From the NCBI RefSeq assembly GCF_028622875.1, contig NZ_CP117709.1:3661001-3725000 (forward strand): DNA of 64,000 nucleotides. Direction: 5' to 3'. The DNA comes from Streptomyces sp. MMBL 11-1. Lineage in GTDB: Bacteria; Actinomycetota; Actinomycetes; Streptomycetales; Streptomycetaceae. The notes beneath the pieces were generated by a model. It saw only the letters and a program-made list of their open reading frames with translations. It searched no databases and was not told where the DNA came from. Made by a program: the position numbers and the translations under genes. Shown in pieces: positions 55,638 through 62,377 of this stretch; the stretch's first letter is position 1, and each line of letters begins with the position of its first letter.

Positions 55638-57347
55638 ATGGCTAGCTACACTGCACCCGCCGGATACACGGTCTTCAGCATGGGTGCGGGCAAGGTTGGC
55701 CACGCCGCAAAGGGCACCGACACGCACACGCCCTGTAAGCGTCCGATCACGAAGAGCATCAAGCTTCTTCACACGCCCTTCGTCACCTGCACCCAGTGCG
55801 TCAAGGCACTTGCCGCCAACAAGGAAGAGACGAACATGTCTGTAGCTAACAACGTGGTCAGCGTCCGGGGCGGCAAGGTCCACTACCGCGCCCAGTACCT
55901 TGGCGACCACGTGTTCCCCGCGTGCCGTACGGGTGCCATGACGAACAGCGGCACGAAGTACCGCACGGTTGCCGCCCCTGTCGACTGCACCACGTGCGCC
56001 CGTTACGACGCCGCGCACTTCGCTGAGTACCGCCCCGAAGTTGAAGCCGACCCGAAGGAAGACGCCATGCCCGCGAAGCCCGAAGCCGAGAAGACGACCG
56101 AAGCTGACACGTCCGGTGAAGACATGTCCGCTGTCGCCAACACGGACGTTGACGCGCTGATCAGTGAGGTTCACACGACCATTGACGAACTGAAGAAGCT
56201 CGACCCGACGTCAGAAGGTGCGCACGGCAAGGCTGTCGAGCTGAAGCAAGAGGCGGACGGCAAGATTCGGAAGCTTCCGGCCGCGAAGCGCAACACGCTG
56301 CGACAGGACGTACGGGCGGCGTTCAAGGTGGCGACCACGAAGCCGGAGCCGGCCCCCGCCCCTGAGCCGATCACGCCTACCGCAGTGCAGACGCGCGCCG
56401 AAGCCGACGCCGAAGCCGCCGCTGAGGACCCGCGCAAGTTCGAAGGCGTTGACAAGCTGATCAAGGACGGCGTCAAGGCGTTCAGCGAAGGTCTCGATCT
56501 GGGGCTGAGGCTGACGAACGTCGGTGACCGGTTGGCGCGCATCATCAATCAGATGCGCCTCAGCATCCCGAACCCGGACGCCGGGAACCTCCCCGACCTG
56601 ATGTCGATTCGCAAGACGACGAAGAACGGTTCGAGCGCGATCTACAACGCCGTTCGCAAGGGGATTGCAGACGACGACGTTGACCGGATCGCCGCTCACA
56701 ACTCGATGGTGCGCGCGTCTCAGAACAAGGCTTCCGACGTCCTTGTTGAGTACCTTGACAGCTTCGACACGATGCCGCTTGAAGAAGCACGCGCCACGAT
56801 GGACGCGCGTTTCCCGGGTGCCACTGAGAAGCTGGACGAGAACGCGAAGCTCCGCGAAGAGCTGGACGAAGACGACGCGAAGCGGCCGGCTGAGCTTTCC
56901 CCGTCCGACGCAATCCGCGCGCTGTACGCCGATCACGGAATCATCCTTCCCCGCTACGGCCGTACGGAGCTTGCGCGCATCGACCGGCGCGTGAAGAAGC
57001 TCGAAGGCTTCACGAAGGAACTGGAGACGCTGAGCGAAACCGCGAACGCTCCCGCCGAAAAGGTCGAAGAGCTGGAAGGCGCGATCACTGAACTTCGGGA
57101 AGAGATTCCCGCCCAGTTCCTTGAGCCGGTGAAGGAGAAGACCGACGCCGAGAAGACCGCTGACGCCCTTGCCGCTGTGAAGGCAGCGATGGAGCGTGCG
57201 GGCAAGCGCGCGAAGAAGGTGAAGACCGCAAAGCAAAAGCAGAAGGTCAAGGCGGAGTCGTACGCGCTGATCCGTGCCTTCGTGGACGCCATGGGGCTTG
57301 ACCTGAGCGCGCTTGTCCCGGCGGACGACGAAGACGACAACAAGTAA
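55638..57347 (+). CDS. Early phage protein with two Cys-rich repeats, unknown function
   Basis: A 569-residue acidic-basic protein. The N-terminal 115 residues hold two copies of a small zinc-ribbon-like module: HTPCKRP ... TCTQCVKA and FPACRTG ... DCTTCARY. Then come a long Glu/Lys/Ala region and coiled helices (ETLSETANAPAEKVEELEGA). It ends EDDNK. A third related module is in the gene at 57642. No enzyme motif recognised. It may interact with DNA or RNA through the Cys modules. It lies alone between an operator-like site and a terminator. Confidence 0.65.
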   Translation: MASYTAPAGYTVFSMGAGKVGHAAKGTDTHTPCKRPITKSIKLLHTPFVTCTQCVKALAANKEETNMSVANNVVSVRGGKVHYRAQYLGDHVFPACRTGAMTNSGTKYRTVAAPVDCTTCARYDAAHFAEYRPEVEADPKEDAMPAKPEAEKTTEADTSGEDMSAVANTDVDALISEVHTTIDELKKLDPTSEGAHGKAVELKQEADGKIRKLPAAKRNTLRQDVRAAFKVATTKPEPAPAPEPITPTAVQTRAEADAEAAAEDPRKFEGVDKLIKDGVKAFSEGLDLGLRLTNVGDRLARIINQMRLSIPNPDAGNLPDLMSIRKTTKNGSSAIYNAVRKGIADDDVDRIAAHNSMVRASQNKASDVLVEYLDSFDTMPLEEARATMDARFPGATEKLDENAKLREELDEDDAKRPAELSPSDAIRALYADHGIILPRYGRTELARIDRRVKKLEGFTKELETLSETANAPAEKVEELEGAITELREEIPAQFLEPVKEKTDAEKTADALAAVKAAMERAGKRAKKVKTAKQKQKVKAESYALIRAFVDAMGLDLSALVPADDEDDNK

Positions 57348-57362
57348 CCGTCCGACACACTG

Positions 57363-57401
57363 AGCGACGCCCCCGGGAGTGACTGGCCTGGGGGCGTCGC
57401 T
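57363..57401 (+). terminator. Terminator after the 569-residue early gene
   Basis: AGCGACGCCCCCGG pairs with CTGGGGGCGTCGCT (one G-T), 57363-57376 with 57388-57401, loop 11 bases. Confidence 0.8.
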
Positions 57402-57417
57402 GTAAGGAGGTAGTCCC

Positions 57418-57645
57418 GTGGCAAAGCAGGAATACCCGGCACGGCTGGGCGACGTGTACGCCGGAGAGAGCGCGGCGACCAACAACCCGGACACGGTTGT
57501 CATCCGGGCGTACGTCAGCGACCGGAAAGACCTTGACCGGCCGGTTCTTGTCGAGCTGACCAGCAAGGGGGCGCGCGACGTTGCCGCCCGACTACTCGAA
57601 GAAGCCGACAAGGCGGAAGCCGCAGCGAAGGGGAGGCGGGCGTGA
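57418..57645 (+). CDS. Small early protein, unknown function
   Basis: A 75-residue protein starting at GTG after AAGGAGG. It has a beta-rich start (AKQEYPARLGDVYAGESAAT) and an Ala-rich helical end (ARLLEEADKAEAAAKGRRA). The stop overlaps the next start by four bases (GTGA), so the two are coupled. Confidence 0.55.
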   Translation: MAKQEYPARLGDVYAGESAATNNPDTVVIRAYVSDRKDLDRPVLVELTSKGARDVAARLLEEADKAEAAAKGRRA

Positions 57646-58157
57646 AGACGTACACAGCCGTTGAAGCGGTTATCACGGACGGCGAGACTCACGGCGTAGC
57701 GAAGAACTCAACCGAGCCGTACATGACGGAATGCGGTACCGGGGCCGGCTTCGAGCTGGAAGGGGTGGAACCCACGTGCGTTGACTGTCGTACCGCGCTG
57801 GGGCTCGACGGCGGAGCCACACCGAAGGCTGACCCCGTGGTTACGGTCGGGATGTGGCACGCCATGCAGGACGATGCGCAGCGGGCAGCACGCACCCAGG
57901 CGGGACGGCAGCGTGAGGAAACCCCGGCGGAGAACGAAGAGCGCATGGCTAAGGCTGAAGCGGCGCGCGTCCTGGGTATGGCATGGACGACCGTTTGGCG
58001 GCAGGCAAACCACATGAGCGCCGTTGAGTTCACGCGGTGGGCGAAAGACGGCGGCAACGTCCTGAGCGGCCCCGTTGTCGAAGCGGAGAAGCGCCGATAC
58101 CGCAGCGTGCGCGGCCGGTACGAAGAGCGCAAAGCCCAGCTCGAAGCCGAAGGCTGA
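57642..58157 (+). CDS. Early protein with a Cys-rich module and helical C-terminus
   Basis: This 171-residue protein has MTECGTGAGFELEGVEPTCV followed by DCRTAL, the same Cys pattern seen twice in the 569-residue protein. The C-terminal half contains a helix-turn-helix-like stretch (AEAARVLGMAWTTVWRQANH) and a basic tail. A DNA- or RNA-binding role is possible. Preceded by the gene at 57418 with 4-base overlap. Confidence 0.55.
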   Translation: MKTYTAVEAVITDGETHGVAKNSTEPYMTECGTGAGFELEGVEPTCVDCRTALGLDGGATPKADPVVTVGMWHAMQDDAQRAARTQAGRQREETPAENEERMAKAEAARVLGMAWTTVWRQANHMSAVEFTRWAKDGGNVLSGPVVEAEKRRYRSVRGRYEERKAQLEAEG

Positions 58158-58169
58158 GGCGACCGGCCC

Positions 58170-58349
58170 ATGTGGGAACGCATCGAAGCCGGGCTGTACC
58201 GCTACCGGAAGACACGTGAGCCGGCTGACGTGATCCGGGTCGGCCCCCGCAAGTGGGAAGCCAACTACCGCCACAACGGCACGCGCGACCAACGGTTCTT
58301 CAAGACAGCGCGCGAAGCCAAGCTTCACATCGAGCTGACGTGCCGCTAG
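58170..58349 (+). CDS. Small basic early protein
   Basis: A 59-residue basic protein, MWERIEAGLYRYRKTREPAD at the start, with RFFKTAREAKLHIE near the end, reminiscent of small AP2/integrase-arm-like DNA-binding folds. It starts 12 bases after the previous stop. Function not known. Confidence 0.5.
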   Translation: MWERIEAGLYRYRKTREPADVIRVGPRKWEANYRHNGTRDQRFFKTAREAKLHIELTCR

Positions 58350-58379
58350 ATCGGCCCTGAGCGCCCCGCACAGCACCTA

Positions 58380-58416
58380 GAAGCCCCGCCGGGTCTCCAA
58401 GTACCGGCGGGGCTTC
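58380..58416 (+). terminator. Terminator ahead of module B
   Basis: GAAGCCCCGCCGG (58380-58392) pairs with CCGGCGGGGCTTC (58404-58416), 13 bp. Confidence 0.85.
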
Positions 58417-58466
58417 GTCACACCCTCACAGCGCCGGACAAGGGCTGAGCTGGGCTTTGTGATGCT

Positions 58467-58592
58467 GTGACGCTGTGACTCAAAATCAAGAACAACATAA
58501 GACTTCTCTAAGGCAACCCCAGCTCGACGCCACATCGTCACAGCGTCACCCGTTCCGCTGGTTCGGTCACCGACTCCCTTCAGGACAAGTAG
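58467..58592 (+). promoter_or_regulatory. Regulatory module B: inverted repeat around an AT-rich core, followed by the phage box
   Basis: GTGACGCTGTGAC (58467-58479) and GTCACAGCGTCAC (58537-58549) are exact complements with a 57-base AT-richer spacer. The spacer shares ACATAAGA and CTCTAAGGCAACCC with module A (37132). GTCACCGACTCCCTT follows at 58566, then AAGTAGGAG. GCTGTGAC is directly repeated at 58464-58479. It lies before the RecB-like gene and probably carries an early promoter and binding sites for a phage regulator. Confidence 0.65.
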
Positions 58593-58613
58593 GAGACTAC
58601 GAAGGGAGCGACC

Positions 58614-59459
58614 TTGCCGAAGGTGCGCACTGTTTACCGTGGCGGAAGCCGCTTTTACGTCCACCCCGTGAACCGGGAAATCGTTCACCCGGGCGTGACG
58701 TCCATTCTGGGAATGCTGCCTAAGCAGAATTTCTTCGGCCCGTGGCAAGCGAAGATGGCAGCAGAACTTGCCGTCGACTCGATCGACTTCGTGTCGGATA
58801 TGGCGCGTCGCGACCGTGACGGAGCCATCGACTATCTGAAGGGTGCCGCGCGCCGCTACACGAAGGTTCGCGCCGATCTGGGTAGCGAAGCCCATGATCT
58901 CTTCGAGCGCCTGATACGTGGTGAGTACGTGGGCAGGGTCCGGAGCGACCTTCAGCCCTACGTCGACCACTTCCGTGAGTTCCTTGAGGCAGTGAACCCG
59001 GAGTTTCTGGGTGCCGAAGATGTGGCGTGGTCGGACACGTACGGCTATGCCGGGTCTTTCGACGTCGTGATGATTGTGTGGCTCGACGCTGACGGCATCC
59101 CGACCCCGGACCGCTCCGGCACTCCGCATCTGATCATGGGTGACTGGAAGACGGGCAAGAACACGTACCCGGACGTTGCCCTTCAGCTCAGTGCGTACAT
59201 GAACGCTGACTTCTTCCTTGACGCTGACGGCAACAAGCGGGACGTCCCGGAGTTCGAGGGTGCTGCCGTTCTTCACGTCACAGACGAGACATGGGCGTTC
59301 AAGCCGATCGAGACTGGGCCCGAAGTGTTCGCACAGTTCCTACACCTTCGCGCGACCTTCGATTGGGACCGCGACCTTTCCCGGAAGGTGATCGGAAAGC
59401 CCATTGCGCGGAAGGCGAAGGGCAAGATTGTGACCGGTACCCAGCGAAGGGCGCGATAG
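58614..59459 (+). CDS. RecB/Cas4-like PD-(D/E)XK nuclease
   Basis: A 281-residue nuclease. The active site is read from YGYAGSFDVVMI (first acidic site), HLIMGDWKTGKNTYPD (D-x-K) and LQLSAYM (QxxxY), with an early helical region. Such exonucleases work with recombinases or in DNA degradation. TTG 58614 follows GAAGGGAG. It begins a cluster of early genes. Confidence 0.85.
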   Translation: MPKVRTVYRGGSRFYVHPVNREIVHPGVTSILGMLPKQNFFGPWQAKMAAELAVDSIDFVSDMARRDRDGAIDYLKGAARRYTKVRADLGSEAHDLFERLIRGEYVGRVRSDLQPYVDHFREFLEAVNPEFLGAEDVAWSDTYGYAGSFDVVMIVWLDADGIPTPDRSGTPHLIMGDWKTGKNTYPDVALQLSAYMNADFFLDADGNKRDVPEFEGAAVLHVTDETWAFKPIETGPEVFAQFLHLRATFDWDRDLSRKVIGKPIARKAKGKIVTGTQRRAR

Positions 59460-59710
59460 TGGCGAAGCGCTTTTTCCGCGTGCTTCCGGGGCGCTACCCG
59501 CTGCGGAAAAGCGAAGTGCGCGTCCAGTTCCGGGAGCGGCGTCGAATCGGCTCCGTACTCATTGACGAAGCGTGCGTCTGGGTGGACGACACCGACGATC
59601 CGAAGCGCGCCGTTGACGGCGTGAAGGGTGCCATCATCCGCCGGCTAGCACGTGACCTTGCCGTGCGCGATTTGCTGGGCGATACGCCTTACGACGAAGG
59701 GGCGCGCTGA
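59459..59710 (+). CDS. Small basic early protein
   Basis: An 83-residue protein, MAKRFFRVLPGRYPLRKSEV at the start. GTG 59459 overlaps the stop of the nuclease by one base (TAGTG). Charged, no membrane helix, no motif recognised. Confidence 0.55.
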   Translation: MAKRFFRVLPGRYPLRKSEVRVQFRERRRIGSVLIDEACVWVDDTDDPKRAVDGVKGAIIRRLARDLAVRDLLGDTPYDEGAR

Positions 59711-59711
59711 G

Positions 59712-59903
59712 TTGCTTCAGGCCACCACTACCGGAATCCTCAAGGATTCGTACGCCCAGGGCGGCAGCATCGGCGTTTACATCACGCCCGTGTATTGCTC
59801 CGTGTCGCGCCCCATGACTGCTGAGCTGACGCCTGACGAAGCGCGCTTGCTGGGTCTCCGGCTCATCCGGCTTGCTGATCAGGCAGACGCACAGCGGACC
59901 TAG
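59712..59903 (+). CDS. Small early protein
   Basis: About 63 residues from TTG 59712, MLQATTTGILKDSYAQGGSI and an Ala/Leu-rich end DEARLLGLRLIRLADQADAQ. A ribosome site GAAGGGG lies upstream. The start is uncertain. Confidence 0.45.
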   Translation: MLQATTTGILKDSYAQGGSIGVYITPVYCSVSRPMTAELTPDEARLLGLRLIRLADQADAQRT

Positions 59904-59917
59904 TCACCGACTCCCTT
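59903..59917 (+). promoter_or_regulatory. Phage box GTCACCGACTCCCTT
   Basis: The box sits directly after a gene end, 41 bases before the next start at 59958; GTAAGCAACC follows it. Confidence 0.6.
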
Positions 59918-59957
59918 ACCGGCAGATGTAAGCAACCCGCATGAAGGAGAGAACGCC

Positions 59958-60176
59958 TTGAAGAACGACCTTAAGACCCTGGGCACTGCGGCGCTTGTCG
60001 GCTTCGCGCTGATCTCGCTGGGGCTTGCTGTCTCCGCGTACTTCAGCATGATCGTTGTCGGCATGTGGCACGGTCACAACGACGCCGTGCCTGCCCTGGG
60101 CTTCGTTGACTGCCTGTACGGCGTTGGCCTCTTCTCCATCCTCACGGGTCTGGGCGCGTACGTGAAGCGCGACTAG
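59958..60176 (+). CDS. Two-helix membrane protein
   Basis: A 72-residue protein with hydrophobic segments LVGFALISLGLAVSAYF and VGLFSILTGLGAYV. TTG 59958 follows GAAGGAGAG. It may be a superinfection or membrane factor; not recognised. Confidence 0.6.
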   Translation: MKNDLKTLGTAALVGFALISLGLAVSAYFSMIVVGMWHGHNDAVPALGFVDCLYGVGLFSILTGLGAYVKRD

Positions 60177-60206
60177 CACCCCGGAGCCCCAATCCCCCAC
60201 ACCTGA

Positions 60207-60241
60207 CCCCTCAGTGCCTCACACGGGCGCTGAGGGGTTTT
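60207..60241 (+). terminator. Terminator after the two-helix membrane protein gene
   Basis: CCCCTCAG (60207-60214) pairs with CTGAGGGG (60230-60237), followed by TTTT. Confidence 0.8.
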
Positions 60242-60259
60242 CGTGCGTTCCGGCCCTAC

Positions 60260-60274
60260 GTCACCGACTCCCTT
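60260..60274 (+). promoter_or_regulatory. Phage box GTCACCGACTCCCTT
   Basis: Located 78 bases before the RDF gene, behind a terminator. Confidence 0.6.
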
Positions 60275-60351
60275 ACCGGTAATAGACAGCACAAGGGACG
60301 GACGGGCAGCGGCGAGTTCCTGCCCGTCCGCCTACTAAGGGAGTTACACGC

Positions 60352-61086
60352 ATGGCGAAGCGGTCGATTTGGGCGGGCGACGAAGAGAACAAGCCGAAGA
60401 AGCGCGAGACGTACGCGGACGACACCGTTGGCCGGCTGCACTCCGGCTACTCGGAGAAGAACGAAAAGGGGAACCTTGTCCCCGTGGCGCTGAGTGAGTG
60501 GCGCTTTTCCACGGGTGAGAAGACCGTTGCTGACGCCGTTGCCCAGCTCTTCGGCGGTACCCCCGTTGAGGATGACGAGTCGACGTCTGAGAACTTCATC
60601 GACGTTTTCACGTCCAAGGATCGCATTCCCGTGATCCTTGAGGCGGACGGCATCGACTGGGACATGAAGCTCTGGTGGAACGGCAAGCTCAAGCACCACT
60701 GCGACGGCTTCGACTTCCTGTCGCACAAGGACGAAGACATGATCGGTCAGCCGTGCGGTTGCCCGACCCTCTTTGATGAGCGGAAGGCAGCGGCGAAGGA
60801 GGGCGACGCCCCGAACCCTGCGCAGACTGTCACGTTCCAGCTCGCTGACGACCCGGAGCTTGGCAAGTTCAAGTTCCAGACTGGTTCGTGGACGCTCTTC
60901 AAGGTCATTCACGAAGCCGAAGACGCCCTAGAGCGCATCGGCAAGGGTGGCCCGGTTCTCGCTTACCTTGAGCTTGAGCTTGTGGAGTACACGCCGAAGA
61001 AGGGCCCGATGCGGAACAAGCTTGTGTCGTATTACAAGCCCGTCATCAACGTCGCGAAGTCCTTCAACGACGCCGTTGCCGACTAG
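60352..61086 (+). CDS. Recombination directionality factor candidate (phiC31 gp3-like)
   Basis: A 244-residue protein that opens [20 protein letters not shown]. Its Cys pair GQPCGCP and the order [12 protein letters not shown] ... [10 protein letters not shown] match the gp3-type RDF family of phiC31-like phages as I know it, including the same length. In that system gp3 binds the serine integrase and turns it from integration to excision. Its presence in one prophage with the Int at 35186 makes the pair consistent. ATG 60352 follows AAGGGAG. Confidence 0.8.
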   Translation: MAKRSIWAGDEENKPKKRETYADDTVGRLHSGYSEKNEKGNLVPVALSEWRFSTGEKTVADAVAQLFGGTPVEDDESTSENFIDVFTSKDRIPVILEADGIDWDMKLWWNGKLKHHCDGFDFLSHKDEDMIGQPCGCPTLFDERKAAAKEGDAPNPAQTVTFQLADDPELGKFKFQTGSWTLFKVIHEAEDALERIGKGGPVLAYLELELVEYTPKKGPMRNKLVSYYKPVINVAKSFNDAVAD

Positions 61087-61268
61087 TGGCGCGTCTGGAA
61101 CCCGCGTCCCGGGAAGCCTGGGCGCGCGTGATGCGTGGCGCTTCTGACGACGCCGTGAAGGTCCCCCTGTGGGAGTACCCGCCGGAAGCACGGGTTGCGA
61201 TTCTCCGTGAGCGGCGCGTCAGGTTCGGCGTACAGACGGCAGACGACTTCGATCCGGAGTACCACTAG
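61086..61268 (+). CDS. Small early protein
   Basis: A 60-residue protein, MARLEPASREAWARVMRGAS at the start, acidic end DDFDPEYH. GTG overlaps the previous TAG by one base. Unknown function; coupled to the RDF gene. Confidence 0.5.
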   Translation: MARLEPASREAWARVMRGASDDAVKVPLWEYPPEARVAILRERRVRFGVQTADDFDPEYH

Positions 61269-61558
61269 TGGGGCAGCGGGGAACGGTCACCGATTACGCG
61301 GGCGAAAGGCTGTACGTCGGTGACCTGATCAACTATGCGACCCGTTGCGGGAACGGCACACGTGCGGCTGACGCGGTTATTCGGGAAATCGAGATCCGGC
61401 GCTTCGAGGGGAAGCGAATTCCGTTCCTGAAGGTCCAGCCGACCGGCACCGAATCCCGCGACGGACTGACGGAGCGCAAGTCACTGCGCAAGGAATGGAT
61501 AGGCACCGATCACGTGCGGCTTCTGAGAAGCAACGTGACCGGACAACGGAACGGCTGA
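61268..61558 (+). CDS. Small early protein
   Basis: A 96-residue protein, MGQRGTVTDYAGERLYVGDL at the start, beta-rich and basic toward the end. GTG shares a G with the previous TAG. Unknown function. Confidence 0.5.
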   Translation: MGQRGTVTDYAGERLYVGDLINYATRCGNGTRAADAVIREIEIRRFEGKRIPFLKVQPTGTESRDGLTERKSLRKEWIGTDHVRLLRSNVTGQRNG

Positions 61559-61572
61559 CACGACACACACAC

Positions 61573-61606
61573 GCCCCGGGCGGAGCACTGCGCTTCGTAC
61601 CGGGGC
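61573..61606 (+). terminator. Weak terminator-like hairpin
   Basis: GCCCCGG (61573-61579) and CCGGGGC (61600-61606) pair; no strong T run. Confidence 0.5.
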
Positions 61607-61621
61607 TTGTCGTCGTCTCAA

Positions 61622-61639
61622 CCCACTCACGTGAGTAGG
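61622..61639. promoter_or_regulatory. Operator-like palindrome (CIR type), copy 7
   Basis: CCCACTCACGTGAGTAGG, just ahead of the gene at 61646. In the early region such a site could regulate transcription. Confidence 0.75.
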
Positions 61640-61645
61640 TAAGGG

Positions 61646-61828
61646 ATGGAACGCAAGATCACGGTAGCCAATGCCCCCGCGCTGGGAGACCTTCGCGCCA
61701 TGGGCAGGGGCGACACCGTATGGATTCACGCGAACGCCGAGACACGCAAGGACTGGGCGCGATACAGCGACGCTCTTGCCGCTGCGGTAACCCGTGGGGC
61801 TGACGTACGCCGACGCTGGGGGATTTGA
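61646..61828 (+). CDS. Small early protein
   Basis: A 60-residue protein, MERKITVANAPALGDLRAMG at the start, VRRRWGI at the end. ATG 61646 follows AAGGGA next to operator copy 7. The stop overlaps the next start. Unknown function. Confidence 0.55.
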   Translation: MERKITVANAPALGDLRAMGRGDTVWIHANAETRKDWARYSDALAAAVTRGADVRRRWGI

Positions 61829-62175
61829 TGCGCCACGAACCGAAGTGCTCTTGTCAGCCGTGCCGGAACAAGCGCCGGAAGTCGTACATCAAGGACTACT
61901 ACCGGAAGTTGCCGAAGGACAAGCGTCACACACTGAGTCAGAAGCGTCGAGCGACGGCGTACGGGGTCGAGCACGCCGAGTATTCCCGCACTGAGGTCAT
62001 GCGCCGTTGGTCGTACCGCTGCGCCTACTGCGATGCACGGGCGGAGCACCTTGACCACGTTCACCCGCTCAGCAAGGGCGGCGCTGACGCCGAACACAAC
62101 ATGCTTCCGGCGTGCGCGAAGTGCAACCTGTCGAAGGGCGCGAAGACGCTTGCCCAGTGGGCGGAGTCGTTCTAG
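61828..62175 (+). CDS. HNH endonuclease, early region
   Basis: A 115-residue protein: basic N-terminus with CSCQPCRNKRRK, then HNH core CAYCDARAEHLDHVHPLSKG and HNMLPACAKCNLSKGAK. It differs from the packaging HNH at 38011. Probably a nuclease with a role in early DNA metabolism or homing. ATG 61828 overlaps a TGA. Confidence 0.8.
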   Translation: MRHEPKCSCQPCRNKRRKSYIKDYYRKLPKDKRHTLSQKRRATAYGVEHAEYSRTEVMRRWSYRCAYCDARAEHLDHVHPLSKGGADAEHNMLPACAKCNLSKGAKTLAQWAESF

Positions 62176-62327
62176 TGCCTGGGATGCTGCGCAACAGTCG
62201 TCACGTGGGCTACCGGACGTGCGACAGGTGCAAGAACTGTTACGACGGGAAGCGCGACACTCGGCTTTGGCGGAAGGCCACACGCAAGCGAGAAGAGCGG
62301 GCATGGCGACGCGCGCCGGCTGACTAG
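62175..62327 (+). CDS. Small Cys-rich protein, 50 residues
   Basis: MPGMLRNSRHVGYRTCDRC and then KNCYDGKR form a C-x2-C-x2-C type knuckle, followed by a very basic tail. GTG shares one G with the previous TAG. It could bind zinc and nucleic acid. Short, so of modest certainty. Confidence 0.5.
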   Translation: MPGMLRNSRHVGYRTCDRCKNCYDGKRDTRLWRKATRKREERAWRRAPAD

Positions 62328-62342
62328 GTCACCGACTCCCTT
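62328..62342 (+). promoter_or_regulatory. Phage box GTCACCGACTCCCTT
   Basis: Directly after the Cys-rich gene, 36 bases before the primase start. A possible leader with ACGGG and GAAAGG follows. Confidence 0.6.
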
Positions 62343-62377
62343 ACGGGTCCACGAGAGACAAACGAAAGGTGTCGACC

